From Flavobacteriaceae bacterium (lineage in GTDB: Bacteria > Bacteroidota > Bacteroidia > Flavobacteriales > Weeksellaceae), in the NCBI GenBank assembly GCA_030529185.1, contig JAUMXI010000018.1:1-34724 (forward strand): a stretch of DNA of 34,724 nucleotides. The letters run 5' to 3'. A model generated the notes under the pieces. The model did no database searches and was not told the origin of the DNA. It saw only the letters and a list, made by a program, of their open reading frames with translations. Each line of letters begins with the position of its first letter. Positions within the stretch are counted from its first letter, which is position 1. Both the position numbers and the translations under genes were made by a program. Positions 1-7,591 of this stretch are shown here, one piece after another.

Positions 1-187
1 TATGCCCCGTATCAATATGCACCAGCGGGAAGGGGAATTTACACGGGCGAAACGCCTTTAATGCCAAATGCACCAGCACGATAGAGTCTTTCCCTCCGCT
101 GAAAAGCAATGCGGGTTTTTCAAACTGCCCCGCCACTTCTCTGAATATATGTATGGCTTCCGCCTCCAATTGCTCTAAATAATCCAT
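1..187 (-). CDS. cysD: Sulfate adenylyltransferase subunit 2 (partial, N-terminal 62 residues)
   Basis: The gene starts at the ATG complementary to 185-187 and runs off the left edge. The visible part begins [20 protein letters not shown] and carries the PP-loop ATP-pyrophosphatase motif SGGKDS (residues 30-35), then LVHIDTGH, both typical of CysD. CysD with the GTPase CysN makes adenosine 5'-phosphosulfate from sulfate and ATP in the cytoplasm; cysN is expected beyond the window. The frame is open with no frameshift. It lies 24 bases after the methyltransferase stop and downstream of cysH, so it probably belongs to a cys operon interrupted by restriction-modification genes. GC is about half here (88 of 180 bases by hand count), well above the surrounding sequence. 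Confidence 0.93.
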   Translation of the reverse strand, partial: MDYLEQLEAEAIHIFREVAGQFEKPALLFSGGKDSIVLVHLALKAFRPCKFPFPLVHIDTGH

Positions 188-211
188 TTTTATAATTTTA
201 AAAGTTGTATT

Positions 212-1204
212 TTACACATAAAATAAATTACTTGATAATTTATTAATTACCTCTTCCATTCTTCTCTCCGATATGTGGTAATATTCTTCTTCTAATTCGT
301 ACCCTATATAATTTCTTTGATTTAATAAACAAGCAACACCCGTGCTTCCACTTCCAGAAAAAGGGTCTAATATGGTTTGTCCTTCAAAAGAAATGAGTTT
401 TACCAAATGCTCCATCAACTCGACAGGTTTTTTTGTTGGGTGCGTATTGTATTTTTCGGCGTTTTGCCTCACTTTTGGTACAAGGAAAAATTTATCGTAT
501 TCATCGCCAAATTCCTCCACCCTCAAAATATTTGAAGCCACTCTCCCAATGGGGTGTGGATTATGTCCCACTTTGGTTTCTCCTTCTTGGTACGGAATAC
601 GAGTTTCTTCCAAATTCAATGCTCCCACTCCGTTTTTAATGATATTTTTTGCGATATTTTTTTCAGTAATGATAGGTTTTTGTATTAAAATAATTGGCTC
701 ATAAGCTGGTTTTATACCCAATCCTGCTCCTTTATATTTCCTTGCCAGTTCTGATGTAGGTTCTTTTTTGTATTTGGGTTCTTTGGTATAATAGTCGTCA
801 GCTCCATTTTTTTTGTAGCCCTGTACATAATTGTATTCTCCTATGATTTTACTCTCAATTCCCAATTCTTTATCAATTTCTAATGAAATATCACGGCTTT
901 TAGGCATTCCGTTAAGGTACGACCAAAATAAAACATCTTTAATTAGAAAACCACTATCTTCTAAATTAACCATTAGGCGATGCATTAAACGAACAGATGA
1001 AAAAACAAGACCAAAACTTCCTTCTTTCAAAATATTAAAACAATTTTCCCAAATTTGAGGGTTAGGTAAGTCTTTATCCCAATAATTATTTTGATAAGAA
1101 ATTCCGTAAGGAGGGTCTGTAATAAGGGCATCAATGCTTTGATGCTGTATTTCAGATAATCCGTAGCAGGATTTGTTATATATCGTATATTTCTTTGATG
1201 TCAT
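212..1204 (-). CDS. Type II DNA methyltransferase, beta class (N6-adenine or N4-cytosine)
   Basis: A 330-residue SAM-dependent DNA methyltransferase. The catalytic motif IV DPPY is at residues 30-33, and the SAM-binding motif I DPFSGSGST comes late, at 280-288, preceded by HPTKKP. This IV-before-I order defines the beta class, which methylates exocyclic amino groups. The region between (about 100-250) should hold the target recognition domain. The ATG at 1202-1204 lies inside the 3' end of the upstream endonuclease gene (29-base overlap), so translation is probably coupled. With that gene it forms a complete type II restriction-modification pair inside the cysH-cysD gene string. The recognition sequence cannot be read from the protein. 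Confidence 0.93.
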   Translation of the reverse strand: MTSKKYTIYNKSCYGLSEIQHQSIDALITDPPYGISYQNNYWDKDLPNPQIWENCFNILKEGSFGLVFSSVRLMHRLMVNLEDSGFLIKDVLFWSYLNGMPKSRDISLEIDKELGIESKIIGEYNYVQGYKKNGADDYYTKEPKYKKEPTSELARKYKGAGLGIKPAYEPIILIQKPIITEKNIAKNIIKNGVGALNLEETRIPYQEGETKVGHNPHPIGRVASNILRVEEFGDEYDKFFLVPKVRQNAEKYNTHPTKKPVELMEHLVKLISFEGQTILDPFSGSGSTGVACLLNQRNYIGYELEEEYYHISERRMEEVINKLSSNLFYV

Positions 1205-1796
1205 CTTCTTTAATTATTTTACCTAAATCTTTTTTATAATTAATTAGTAGATTATGTACAAACTTTTTGGTTTTACTTGGCGGACAAATTACTGAAAATC
1301 CATAATCTTTTATCATTTTTTCAATTCCTACATTTTGGGTAGAACGAGTAGAAGTATTTGCAACTGCTCTCACTCTTTCCAATAAATATTTTCCTAAATT
1401 TGGATGTTGCCCATAAACAATGAACTGCAAATCGGAAGCTCCTTTCCAAACACCAACGGCTGTAAATAACCTGCTATCACTGAATGCTTTCGCTTTCTCT
1501 TCATTGGTATCATTCCAAGTTCCGCCTAATCGTTTAGAAAATATGCTACATTGTTTAACTTCCAAAAATTTTCCTGTTTTTGAACTTTTGCAATCAAATC
1601 CGTGTTTGTTAAAATTGAGCAAATCATAATCCAAATAATTTCCAACAATAGCATCTCTGATTTCATTGATGGTTGTATCGGTGTCAAACGAATTAAATTC
1701 TTCTTGAAATTTTGTTAATTCATCTAATGCAATTACGCCTCTCATTCTAAACGAACTCGGTACTGGTTTATAATCGCCTTTTTCAAATATATTCAT
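1176..1796 (-). CDS. Probable type II restriction endonuclease (PD-(D/E)xK-like)
   Basis: A 206-residue protein encoded directly before and overlapping a DNA methyltransferase, the usual arrangement of a type II system. A candidate nuclease core is seen: Asp68 in HGFDC, then Glu79-Val-Lys81 in FLEVKQCS, matching the D...ExK pattern of the PD-(D/E)xK fold. I do not recognise a named enzyme family. I place the start at the ATG of MNIFEKGD (1794-1796), 5 bases after the cysH stop; an in-frame ATG at 1832 would overlap cysH by 31 bases and is less likely. No controller (C) protein gene is present. The endonuclease call rests on context plus the motif, so identity is likely but not certain. Confidence 0.75.
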   Translation of the reverse strand: MNIFEKGDYKPVPSSFRMRGVIALDELTKFQEEFNSFDTDTTINEIRDAIVGNYLDYDLLNFNKHGFDCKSSKTGKFLEVKQCSIFSKRLGGTWNDTNEEKAKAFSDSRLFTAVGVWKGASDLQFIVYGQHPNLGKYLLERVRAVANTSTRSTQNVGIEKMIKDYGFSVICPPSKTKKFVHNLLINYKKDLGKIIKEDDIKEIYDI

Positions 1797-1801
1797 AATT
1801 C

Positions 1802-2527
1802 CTATTTCTCTTGATTGAAATGCAAACCACATTCTTTTTTACTTTTATCTTCCCACCACCAGCGACCTGCTCGGAAATCTTCTCCCTCTTTAATCGCTCT
1901 GGTACAAGGCTGACAGCCAATACTTACAAAACCTTTATCGTGCAACGGATTATACGGAATATGATTTTTGTGAATAAACTCCTTTACTTCCTCTGTTTTC
2001 CAATGCAATAAAGGGTGAAATTTAATGATTTTATTCGTTTCGTCCCACTCTACTTGTGGCATTTGCTCTCGGTTGGGCGACTGCTCGGCACGAAGCCCCG
2101 TTATCCAAACTTCATTTCCTGCCAAAGCCCTTTTCAATGGCTCTACCTTACGGATATGGCAACATTCTTTGCGAAGTTCTGGGCTATTATAAAAGGCATT
2201 TATTCCGTTATCCTTTACATAATTTTCAATAAAATGAGCATCAGGATAATAAGGCGTTATCACATTTGAATAAGTCATCGTCGTTTTGTCCCAAGTGGAA
2301 TAAGTTTCAGGAAAAAGGCGCCCCGTATCCAAGGTGAAAATCTTTATTGGAATGTTATTCTTTAAAATATAATGTGTAATGGCTTGGTCTTCCATTCCAA
2401 AACTGGTAGAAAACACAACTTTACCTTTAAATTTTTGAGCTAAAAAAAACAGAGCTTCCTCTATGGACGAACTTTCTATTTCTGCTAAAATTTCCGTAGC
2501 ATTGGTTGCACTCATAATCTTATTCAT
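1802..2527 (-). CDS. cysH: Assimilatory APS/PAPS reductase
   Basis: Reduces adenylyl sulfate (APS or PAPS) to sulfite with thioredoxin-type electrons. The 241-residue frame shows the adenine-nucleotide alpha-hydrolase core (VVFSTSFGMEDQ, residues 37-48; LDTGRLFPET, 66-75), the paired cysteines Cys122-Cys123 (KECCHIRK) and Cys205/Cys208 (GCQPCTR) that bind a [4Fe-4S] cluster, and the catalytic C-terminal ECGLH (Cys233). Presence of the cluster cysteines points to the APS-reductase type rather than the enterobacterial PAPS type. A second ATG four codons in (2515) is an equally possible start given how close the promoter is. It heads the string that continues with the restriction genes and cysD. 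Confidence 0.95.
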   Translation of the reverse strand: MNKIMSATNATEILAEIESSSIEEALFFLAQKFKGKVVFSTSFGMEDQAITHYILKNNIPIKIFTLDTGRLFPETYSTWDKTTMTYSNVITPYYPDAHFIENYVKDNGINAFYNSPELRKECCHIRKVEPLKRALAGNEVWITGLRAEQSPNREQMPQVEWDETNKIIKFHPLLHWKTEEVKEFIHKNHIPYNPLHDKGFVSIGCQPCTRAIKEGEDFRAGRWWWEDKSKKECGLHFNQEK

Positions 2528-2534
2528 AATCTTA

Positions 2535-2565
2535 CAAAAATAAGAAAGTTTTGCCTTTTTACAAA
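2535..2565 (-). promoter_or_regulatory. Bacteroidota-type promoter of cysH
   Basis: On the minus strand TTTG (2562-2565), exactly 19 bases, then TATTTTTG (2535-2542), the full TTTG-N19-TAnnTTTG consensus of primary sigma promoters in Bacteroidota. It sits 7 bases upstream of the first cysH ATG and just after the rsgA stop. It should drive cysH, the restriction-modification genes and cysD. It is the only promoter in the window where I see both elements at consensus spacing. Confidence 0.7.
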
Positions 2566-2567
2566 GT

Positions 2568-3497
2568 TTATAGCATATTTTGCTCGTGGGCTTCTTCCAT
2601 TAGTTTTAGATAATTAGTGTAGCGACTTTCGGAAATTTCATTTTCTTTAACTTGCTGTATTACATTGCATTTTGGCTCGTTGATGTGCAAACAATTATGA
2701 AATTTACAATCTCTTCCCATTTCAAAAATTTCTGGGAAATAATGCTGAATTTCCTCTTTTTCTACATTAATCATCGCAAATTCCCTCACTCCTGGAGTAT
2801 CAATCACACTTCCGCCGAAATCCCAAAAGTGCATTTGAGCGAAAGTGGTAGTATGTTTTCCCTTTAAATGCGTTTCCGAAATTTCCGCTGTTTTGAGGTC
2901 TAAACCTTCCTGTAAAGCATTAACCAATGTAGATTTTCCTGCCCCAGAATGCCCAAAGAAAACAGAAATTTTATTTTTTATAATATCCTTTAAATTATCT
3001 AAATTTTCCTTTGAAACCGAAGAAATCCTTAAAGTTTGATAACCAATTTTTTGATATTTTTTTTCTATTTGGGTTAAAATCTTGGTCTCCTCTTCATCTA
3101 AAAGGTCTATTTTGTTGAATAAAATCAGCGGAGAAATATTGTATGCTTCGCAACACGCCAAAAATCTATCCAAAAATCCTAACGAAGTTTCAGGCATTTT
3201 CAAAGTGAAAATAAAACACGCCAAATCTATATTTGCAGCGATAATATGGGCTTCTTTGGAGAGATTAACCGATTTCCTAATGAGATAATTTTTGCGTTCC
3301 TCAATGCCTGTAATCCACGCTATACCATCACTTTCCAACGAAAATTCTACCCCATCTCCTACTGCCAAAGGATTGGTTAATCGGTTTTTATTCAGTTTGA
3401 ATTTTCCGCGAATTCTCGCTTCAAAAATAGCTTTCGTATCATTTTCCAAAACTTGATACCAGCTCCCAGTGGATTTTATGACAATACCTTTTTTCAA
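2568..3497 (-). CDS. rsgA: Ribosome small-subunit maturation GTPase RsgA
   Basis: A circularly permuted GTPase that assists late 30S subunit assembly. The 309-residue protein has an N-terminal OB-fold region, then the G4 motif NKIDLL (about residue 127) ahead of the P-loop GHSGAGKST (about 182) and the G3 motif DTPGV (about 235), the permuted order that defines the YjeQ/RsgA family. The C-terminal zinc-binding segment CKFHNCLHINEPKC is intact. It follows dnaX by 20 bases on the same strand and is probably cotranscribed with it. Confidence 0.96.
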   Translation of the reverse strand: MKKGIVIKSTGSWYQVLENDTKAIFEARIRGKFKLNKNRLTNPLAVGDGVEFSLESDGIAWITGIEERKNYLIRKSVNLSKEAHIIAANIDLACFIFTLKMPETSLGFLDRFLACCEAYNISPLILFNKIDLLDEEETKILTQIEKKYQKIGYQTLRISSVSKENLDNLKDIIKNKISVFFGHSGAGKSTLVNALQEGLDLKTAEISETHLKGKHTTTFAQMHFWDFGGSVIDTPGVREFAMINVEKEEIQHYFPEIFEMGRDCKFHNCLHINEPKCNVIQQVKENEISESRYTNYLKLMEEAHEQNML

Positions 3498-3517
3498 TAG
3501 ATTTTAGTTTTAAATTT

Positions 3518-4119
3518 TTATGAAAAATCAAATCTCATTACCTCTGCTAAATCTTTTAATACAGGGTTAATTTCCACAAAATTTTCAAATATTTTGCGAT
3601 TGCTCAATGCGATTTCTGTTTTTTTGACAGGGCAATATTTATAAATGATTTCTATCCCAAAATGATTGACTTTCTGTTTAAAATTCGCAAAAAATTCAAT
3701 GGAAACGCTCTCAAACTCTGTTTTAGCACTTTCCGAAGCATAGGAAACTTCTATTTGATGGTCATTGATTTTATTGATTTTAAATGATTTTATAGCATTG
3801 AAAATCAAGTTGTTATTAATGGATAATTCTTTTAAAAATTGATTCCACTCCCTTTGCAATTCTTCCTCGGAAAAATGATTTTCTGGTAATCTTTCCGTTT
3901 TTTGTTCTGTTGGTTTTACTTCTTTTTCCTCCTTTTTATTTAAAAATTTTTGAATGGAAAATGAAGATGTTCCAAGGCTTTCCTTTGGTTTTTCTAATGG
4001 TGAAACAGATTTTTTTACGGCAATATTTTCCGCAATTTGAGATTTAACTACTTTATTATCAATATCTTTAGGATTGTCATTGCGTAGTAATGGAGCTAAG
4101 ATTATGAACTTTTTTTTTT
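3518..4119 (-). CDS. dnaX: DnaX tau-specific C-terminal region, read in the -1 frame after a 10-A run
   Basis: This frame has no stop from the A10 run in dnaX down to 3518, and contains 83 codons of Lys/Glu-rich linker followed by a folded domain (REWNQFLKELS to AEVMRFDFS) of the kind that ends flavobacterial DnaX proteins. It lacks a good start of its own: the first start-like codon near the domain is a TTG at 3857-3859, well inside the linker. A -1 shift on the A run joins it to the ATPase part to give a 555-residue tau, a usual family length. It should therefore be read as the tau tail, not a separate gene. Whether the shift is programmed, a mutation or a base-calling error in the homopolymer cannot be settled here. 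Confidence 0.85.
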
Positions 4120-5184
4120 CTCCAAATCCGTTGTCATAAGACTTGCCAACTGCATTAGGGCAATTTCAACAGTTAAGCGAGGGTTTTTAGAAGTTTTGTA
4201 ATGAATATCAGCGTGATTGCAGATTTCTATTCCGCTAACCAATTCTTGTGCTGTCCATTTTTTGCTCTGTTCGGCATATTTTTGTTTGGTATTCTCCCCT
4301 ACTTCTATGAGGGACAGTGTGTTAGGATTTTGAGCCATCATCAAATCTCGGAAATGATTTCCTAAACCAGCGATAAAAATATGAGGGTCAAAGCCTTTTT
4401 TCACGATTTCATTAAACGCCAATAAAACCTCTGAAATATTGTTTTCTTTAGCTAAATCTACAATGTTAATATATTGGTCGTAATCCAATATATTGAGAAC
4501 TTCCGCAGCTTTGGCAAGGGTAATATTTTTTTGTGAAAAAGTTGCCAATCGGTCAAAAATAGACAAGGCATCTCGCAAAGCTCCATCGGCTTTTTGTGCT
4601 ATTAAAAACAAAGCATCATCTTCGTAAGAAACCCCTTCTTTTTCGGCGATTTTTTTCAAATGATTTTGAATATCAGAAATTGTAATTCTTTTAAAATCAT
4701 AGATTTGACAACGCGAAAGAATGGTCGGAATAATCTTATGCTTTTCGGTAGTTGCCAAGATAAAAATGGCGTGTGCTGGGGGTTCTTCCAAAGTTTTCAA
4801 AAACGCATTAAATGCTGCTTGGCTGAGCATATGCACCTCGTCAATGATATAAACCTTATACTTCCCCACTTGTGGAGCAAAACGCACCTGGTCTATCAGA
4901 TTACGAATATCATCTACCGAGTTGTTAGACGCTGCATCGAGTTCATAAATATTGAAAGAAAAGCCCTCATCATCAGTTGCACCAGATTTTTCATTGATTT
5001 TTCTTGCCAAAATCCTTGCACAAGTGGTTTTCCCTACTCCACGAGGTCCGCAGAATAATAATGCCTGAGCTAACTGGTCGTTATCAATGGCGTGTTCTAA
5101 TGTATCTGTAATATGAGATTGCCCTACAACAGTATCAAACTCTTGCGGACGATATTTTCTTGCTGATACAATAAACTTTTCCAT
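4102..5184 (-). CDS. dnaX: DNA polymerase III subunit gamma (DnaX ATPase, frame-0 product)
   Basis: Clamp-loader ATPase of the replicative polymerase. The 360-residue frame-0 product contains the AAA+ core with Walker A GPRGVGKTT (46-54), Walker B and sensor DEVH (115-118), ATTEKHKIIPTILSRC (sensor 1 and arginine-finger region, 144-159) and the clamp-loader collar domain. The four zinc-module cysteines of enterobacterial DnaX are absent. The protein ends at the boundary after domain III, right behind the A10 run, which is where a gamma product would end; the tau tail follows in the -1 frame. The start MEKFIVSARKYRPQ is the standard DnaX N-terminus, and a TATCTTTG box sits 5 bases upstream. 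Confidence 0.95.
   Translation of the reverse strand: MEKFIVSARKYRPQEFDTVVGQSHITDTLEHAIDNDQLAQALLFCGPRGVGKTTCARILARKINEKSGATDDEGFSFNIYELDAASNNSVDDIRNLIDQVRFAPQVGKYKVYIIDEVHMLSQAAFNAFLKTLEEPPAHAIFILATTEKHKIIPTILSRCQIYDFKRITISDIQNHLKKIAEKEGVSYEDDALFLIAQKADGALRDALSIFDRLATFSQKNITLAKAAEVLNILDYDQYINIVDLAKENNISEVLLAFNEIVKKGFDPHIFIAGLGNHFRDLMMAQNPNTLSLIEVGENTKQKYAEQSKKWTAQELVSGIEICNHADIHYKTSKNPRLTVEIALMQLASLMTTDLEKKKSS
4110..4119 (-). promoter_or_regulatory. Slippery A10 tract in dnaX (candidate recoding or transcriptional slippage site)
   Basis: On the coding strand the sequence is GAG, ten A, GTTCATAA. In frame 0 it gives Glu-Lys-Lys-Lys-Ser-Ser-stop, and in the -1 frame it stays open. The run contains the A-AAA-AAA heptamer suited to tandem tRNA-Lys slippage and is long enough for RNA polymerase slippage, as known for Thermus thermophilus dnaX. 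I see no convincing downstream stem-loop; a GGAG lies directly 5' of the run. Confidence 0.6.
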
Positions 5185-5189
5185 TAGTG

Positions 5190-5197
5190 CAAAGATA
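5190..5197 (-). promoter_or_regulatory. -7 box TATCTTTG upstream of dnaX
   Basis: Minus-strand TATCTTTG matches TAnnTTTG and ends 5 bases before the dnaX ATG, implying a leaderless or nearly leaderless transcript. The -33 position is only T-rich. Confidence 0.5.
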
Positions 5198-5231
5198 AAC
5201 TTTTTTGGGGATAAAAAAAGAATTTAATGAA

Positions 5232-5266
5232 TAAAAAAGTCTCTTTCAAAACTTTGAAAGAGACTT
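5232..5266 (-). terminator. Rho-independent terminator of the secreted-protein cassette
   Basis: A 14-base inverted repeat, AAGTCTCTTTCAAA (5237-5250) and its complement (5253-5266), followed on the minus strand by a run of T. It lies 14 bases after the stop of the last cassette gene and before the dnaX promoter, separating the two units. Confidence 0.85.
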
Positions 5267-5280
5267 GATAATTTAATAAT

Positions 5281-6078
5281 TTATGGAGTAGTATTTTGAG
5301 CATCTTTATCCCATACCTTTAAAGGTGAATCAGGATAATATCCATTACGATTGCTTACTGTTATTCTTTGTGTATGCACATAAGTGTTTTTAATGATGAG
5401 CATTTTTATTTTCCAAGAATATTTTTTTGTCAAGTCTACTTTCTCCACAATTTTATTTGAATAATCTCGCCAAACAAAAGAAGCTGGTTTTGTATTAGGA
5501 TAATCGGCGTATAACTTCCAAGTGCCATCTTCTGGATAAACCATTACCAAAGGAGAAGGAGTGGCAATAAATCCACTTGTAGCAGCAGTGAAAGTTCCAT
5601 TATTGTTATGCCTTTCCACCTTTCCTCTATTTCCATCTCTTTGAGAAACAATAGGAACCGCTTCGGTAGGAGAAGTAGCATTTACGGCTTGAATAAAAAT
5701 AGGACGATTATTTTCATCTACCAATCTATACTGCATAATCAATACGGTGTAATTATCAGAGTCAATATCAAGGTCTGCCCCATTGATGAACTCATCTGTA
5801 GGTTTAGATATATGGAAGGTGTAATTTACAATTTGGAAAGGTCTATCTTGCCCACTTCCTGAATAACCCACAATTTGCCTATCGGTAGCGGAATTATCAT
5901 TGGGTAGAATGGCTAAATATTCATTAGGGATTTCATTTCCTGGAGTGGTATTGCTTATTCTTAATGTACCTTCAACATCTAATGTCTGCTTTGGGTTTGG
6001 GGTATTAACCCCAACTTTTCTTTGTCCATATACTATAATTGTAAATAATAAAAGTATAATATGTATAATATTTTTCAT
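5281..6078 (-). CDS. Secreted protein of unknown function, cassette member 3
   Basis: 265 residues. An N-terminal signal peptide (MKNIIHIILLLFTIIVYGQ) is followed directly by VGVNTPNPKQTLDVEGTLRI, the G-(I/V)-N-T-x-x-P-x-x-TLDVEG motif common at the mature N-terminus of flavobacterial surface proteins and of some tail-fibre-like proteins. The rest is predicted beta-rich, with DNYTVLIMQYRLV in the middle and WKIKMLIIKNTYV near the end, both with counterparts in the two upstream paralogues. No catalytic motif and no type IX secretion C-terminal signal was recognised. It starts 10 bases after the preceding gene and ends at a terminator, so it is the last gene of a three-gene operon. Function unknown; a role at the cell surface is inference. 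Confidence 0.8.
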   Translation of the reverse strand: MKNIIHIILLLFTIIVYGQRKVGVNTPNPKQTLDVEGTLRISNTTPGNEIPNEYLAILPNDNSATDRQIVGYSGSGQDRPFQIVNYTFHISKPTDEFINGADLDIDSDNYTVLIMQYRLVDENNRPIFIQAVNATSPTEAVPIVSQRDGNRGKVERHNNNGTFTAATSGFIATPSPLVMVYPEDGTWKLYADYPNTKPASFVWRDYSNKIVEKVDLTKKYSWKIKMLIIKNTYVHTQRITVSNRNGYYPDSPLKVWDKDAQNTTP

Positions 6079-6088
6079 TGTAAATAAT

Positions 6089-6847
6089 TTATTTTAATTG
6101 TTCTACTAATTCGTTATCCATTACAAGTAGAGACACTATCCATTTGTTTGCCAAACCAGTTTGTGTAGGATGCTTATTGGAGGTATTTGAGCCTATATAA
6201 GTAACTCTTGCCAAATCGTAATCTCCCTCAAATCTATAGTATTTACCGTTTAATGGTTCAGGGGGGCTTTTATGAGTGCCATCTAAAAAAACATTTGCCT
6301 TAAGGTATGACATTCCTAAAAATCTATTATTAGCGTTGGCATTGTCGGGTTCGTTTAGATTTTGCAATTTAATTACCCCATTTCTTATATGTGCGTGTTG
6401 AGAGTGTTTACTTGCTGTGGAGTTTTCCTCTTTCGTCATAGCACTAATCATCAACTTTCCCGCATCAGGGTTTTGATAAGAAAAATTTTTTGATACCAAA
6501 TTAGCTTGAGTAACTATCACGGTATATTTATTATAATCAATTCCTAAATTAGCTCTATGAGACCAATCTTCAGAAGGGTCATTATCTATAGTAATTGTAA
6601 AGATTAAATGATAAAAAGGTTTTCTAATGCTTTGGTCTGGTGCGAATACCACCTGCCCAGTATCTGGGTCCCAAGCCAGTAGTTTTGCTCCTTCTTTGGA
6701 CACGCCCAGTTCTCCTATACGCATACTTCCTTCTATATCCAAAGTATATTTAGGGTTAGGATTATTAATCCCCATTTTTCTGTCTGATTGTGCATTTGCG
6801 TCTGAAAGTATTGCCAATGCCAATAGTATTGTAAATATTTTTTTCAT
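6089..6847 (-). CDS. Secreted protein of unknown function, cassette member 2
   Basis: 252 residues with a clear signal peptide ending near SDANAQ, then MGINNPNPKYTLDIEGSMRI, the same post-cleavage motif as its two neighbours. The middle contains YNKYTVIVTQANLV, and the end has WIVSLLVMDNELVEQL, matching the paralogues in position. The paralogues share this frame but little other sequence, so they are old or fast-diverging duplicates. It starts 12 bases after the stop of member 1 and stops 10 bases before member 3. Function unknown. Confidence 0.8.
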   Translation of the reverse strand: MKKIFTILLALAILSDANAQSDRKMGINNPNPKYTLDIEGSMRIGELGVSKEGAKLLAWDPDTGQVVFAPDQSIRKPFYHLIFTITIDNDPSEDWSHRANLGIDYNKYTVIVTQANLVSKNFSYQNPDAGKLMISAMTKEENSTASKHSQHAHIRNGVIKLQNLNEPDNANANNRFLGMSYLKANVFLDGTHKSPPEPLNGKYYRFEGDYDLARVTYIGSNTSNKHPTQTGLANKWIVSLLVMDNELVEQLK

Positions 6848-6859
6848 TATATTTCTTGT

Positions 6860-7591
6860 TTATAATCTTGTTAATGTTTTTGAGTCATTTCCTACCTCAT
6901 ATTCTCTGCTTGTATTAGAAAATAAAGACCAAGATTTGTCTATTACCAATACTTCTATTGTCCATATTAAATTTCCTGTGTCTATATCTCCTCCTCCTGC
7001 TACCCCTACATTAATATGCCAATTTCCATTACTACCTTGATAAGAGTAGGCATAAGGTGGAGCAAATAATATAGGATTACGAGCTTCTGTGGCGTTTCTC
7101 CTGTTAAGCAATAGACCTTGTATATGACCTTTTTTGCTTTCAGGAATCATTCTTCCTTCATTATTAATATAAATAGAAACGAGCTTATTAGAGGTATTTC
7201 CGCCTTGTCCATCTTGTACTGAAAGCATTCTAAATATTGGATAGGTACCGTTTTGTCTTTTTATTACCACAGAAGAAATAATAATATTTTTATCGTTTGT
7301 CGGTATTTTTGTATCATATCCATTTTTAATGCCATCACTACCCGTTGTTATTCTAATCGTTTTTCTTCCAAAAGATGTTCCGTATTGGTTAAAGGGTTTT
7401 GCGATTACCTTTCCAGATGCTGTAACTCCTAAAGGTATGGCATTGTTTTTTTTAGGACCTGGGGTTTTTAGCCTTACAGTTCCTTCTACATCTAAGGTTT
7501 CTTGTGGAGCTTCGGTTGTGTTAATACCAATATTTTGTGCTGATACTAAAGAAATTCCTAATAGCCCCAAAATACATAATTTATTTTTCAT
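6860..7591 (-). CDS. Secreted protein of unknown function, cassette member 1
   Basis: 243 residues, first gene of the cassette. The signal peptide MKNKLCILGLLGISLVSAQ is followed by NIGINTTEAPQETLDVEGTV. A central DKNIIISSVVIKRQ and a late WTIEVLVIDKSWSLF align with the corresponding beta segments in the other two members. No enzyme motif, lipobox or sorting domain was recognised. Upstream lie 225 bases with a G8 tract and several inverted repeats, so expression may be switched. Adhesin or other surface component is a guess from the motif alone. Confidence 0.8.
   Translation of the reverse strand: MKNKLCILGLLGISLVSAQNIGINTTEAPQETLDVEGTVRLKTPGPKKNNAIPLGVTASGKVIAKPFNQYGTSFGRKTIRITTGSDGIKNGYDTKIPTNDKNIIISSVVIKRQNGTYPIFRMLSVQDGQGGNTSNKLVSIYINNEGRMIPESKKGHIQGLLLNRRNATEARNPILFAPPYAYSYQGSNGNWHINVGVAGGGDIDTGNLIWTIEVLVIDKSWSLFSNTSREYEVGNDSKTLTRL

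Noticed and set aside
1-187. Possible frameshift in cysD near the left edge
   Set aside because: Careful reverse-complementing shows one open frame through [20 protein letters not shown] to the edge.
3518-3859. Independent small gene starting at the TTG at 3857-3859
   Set aside because: The same frame is open upstream to the A10 run and continues DnaX; it is the tau tail.
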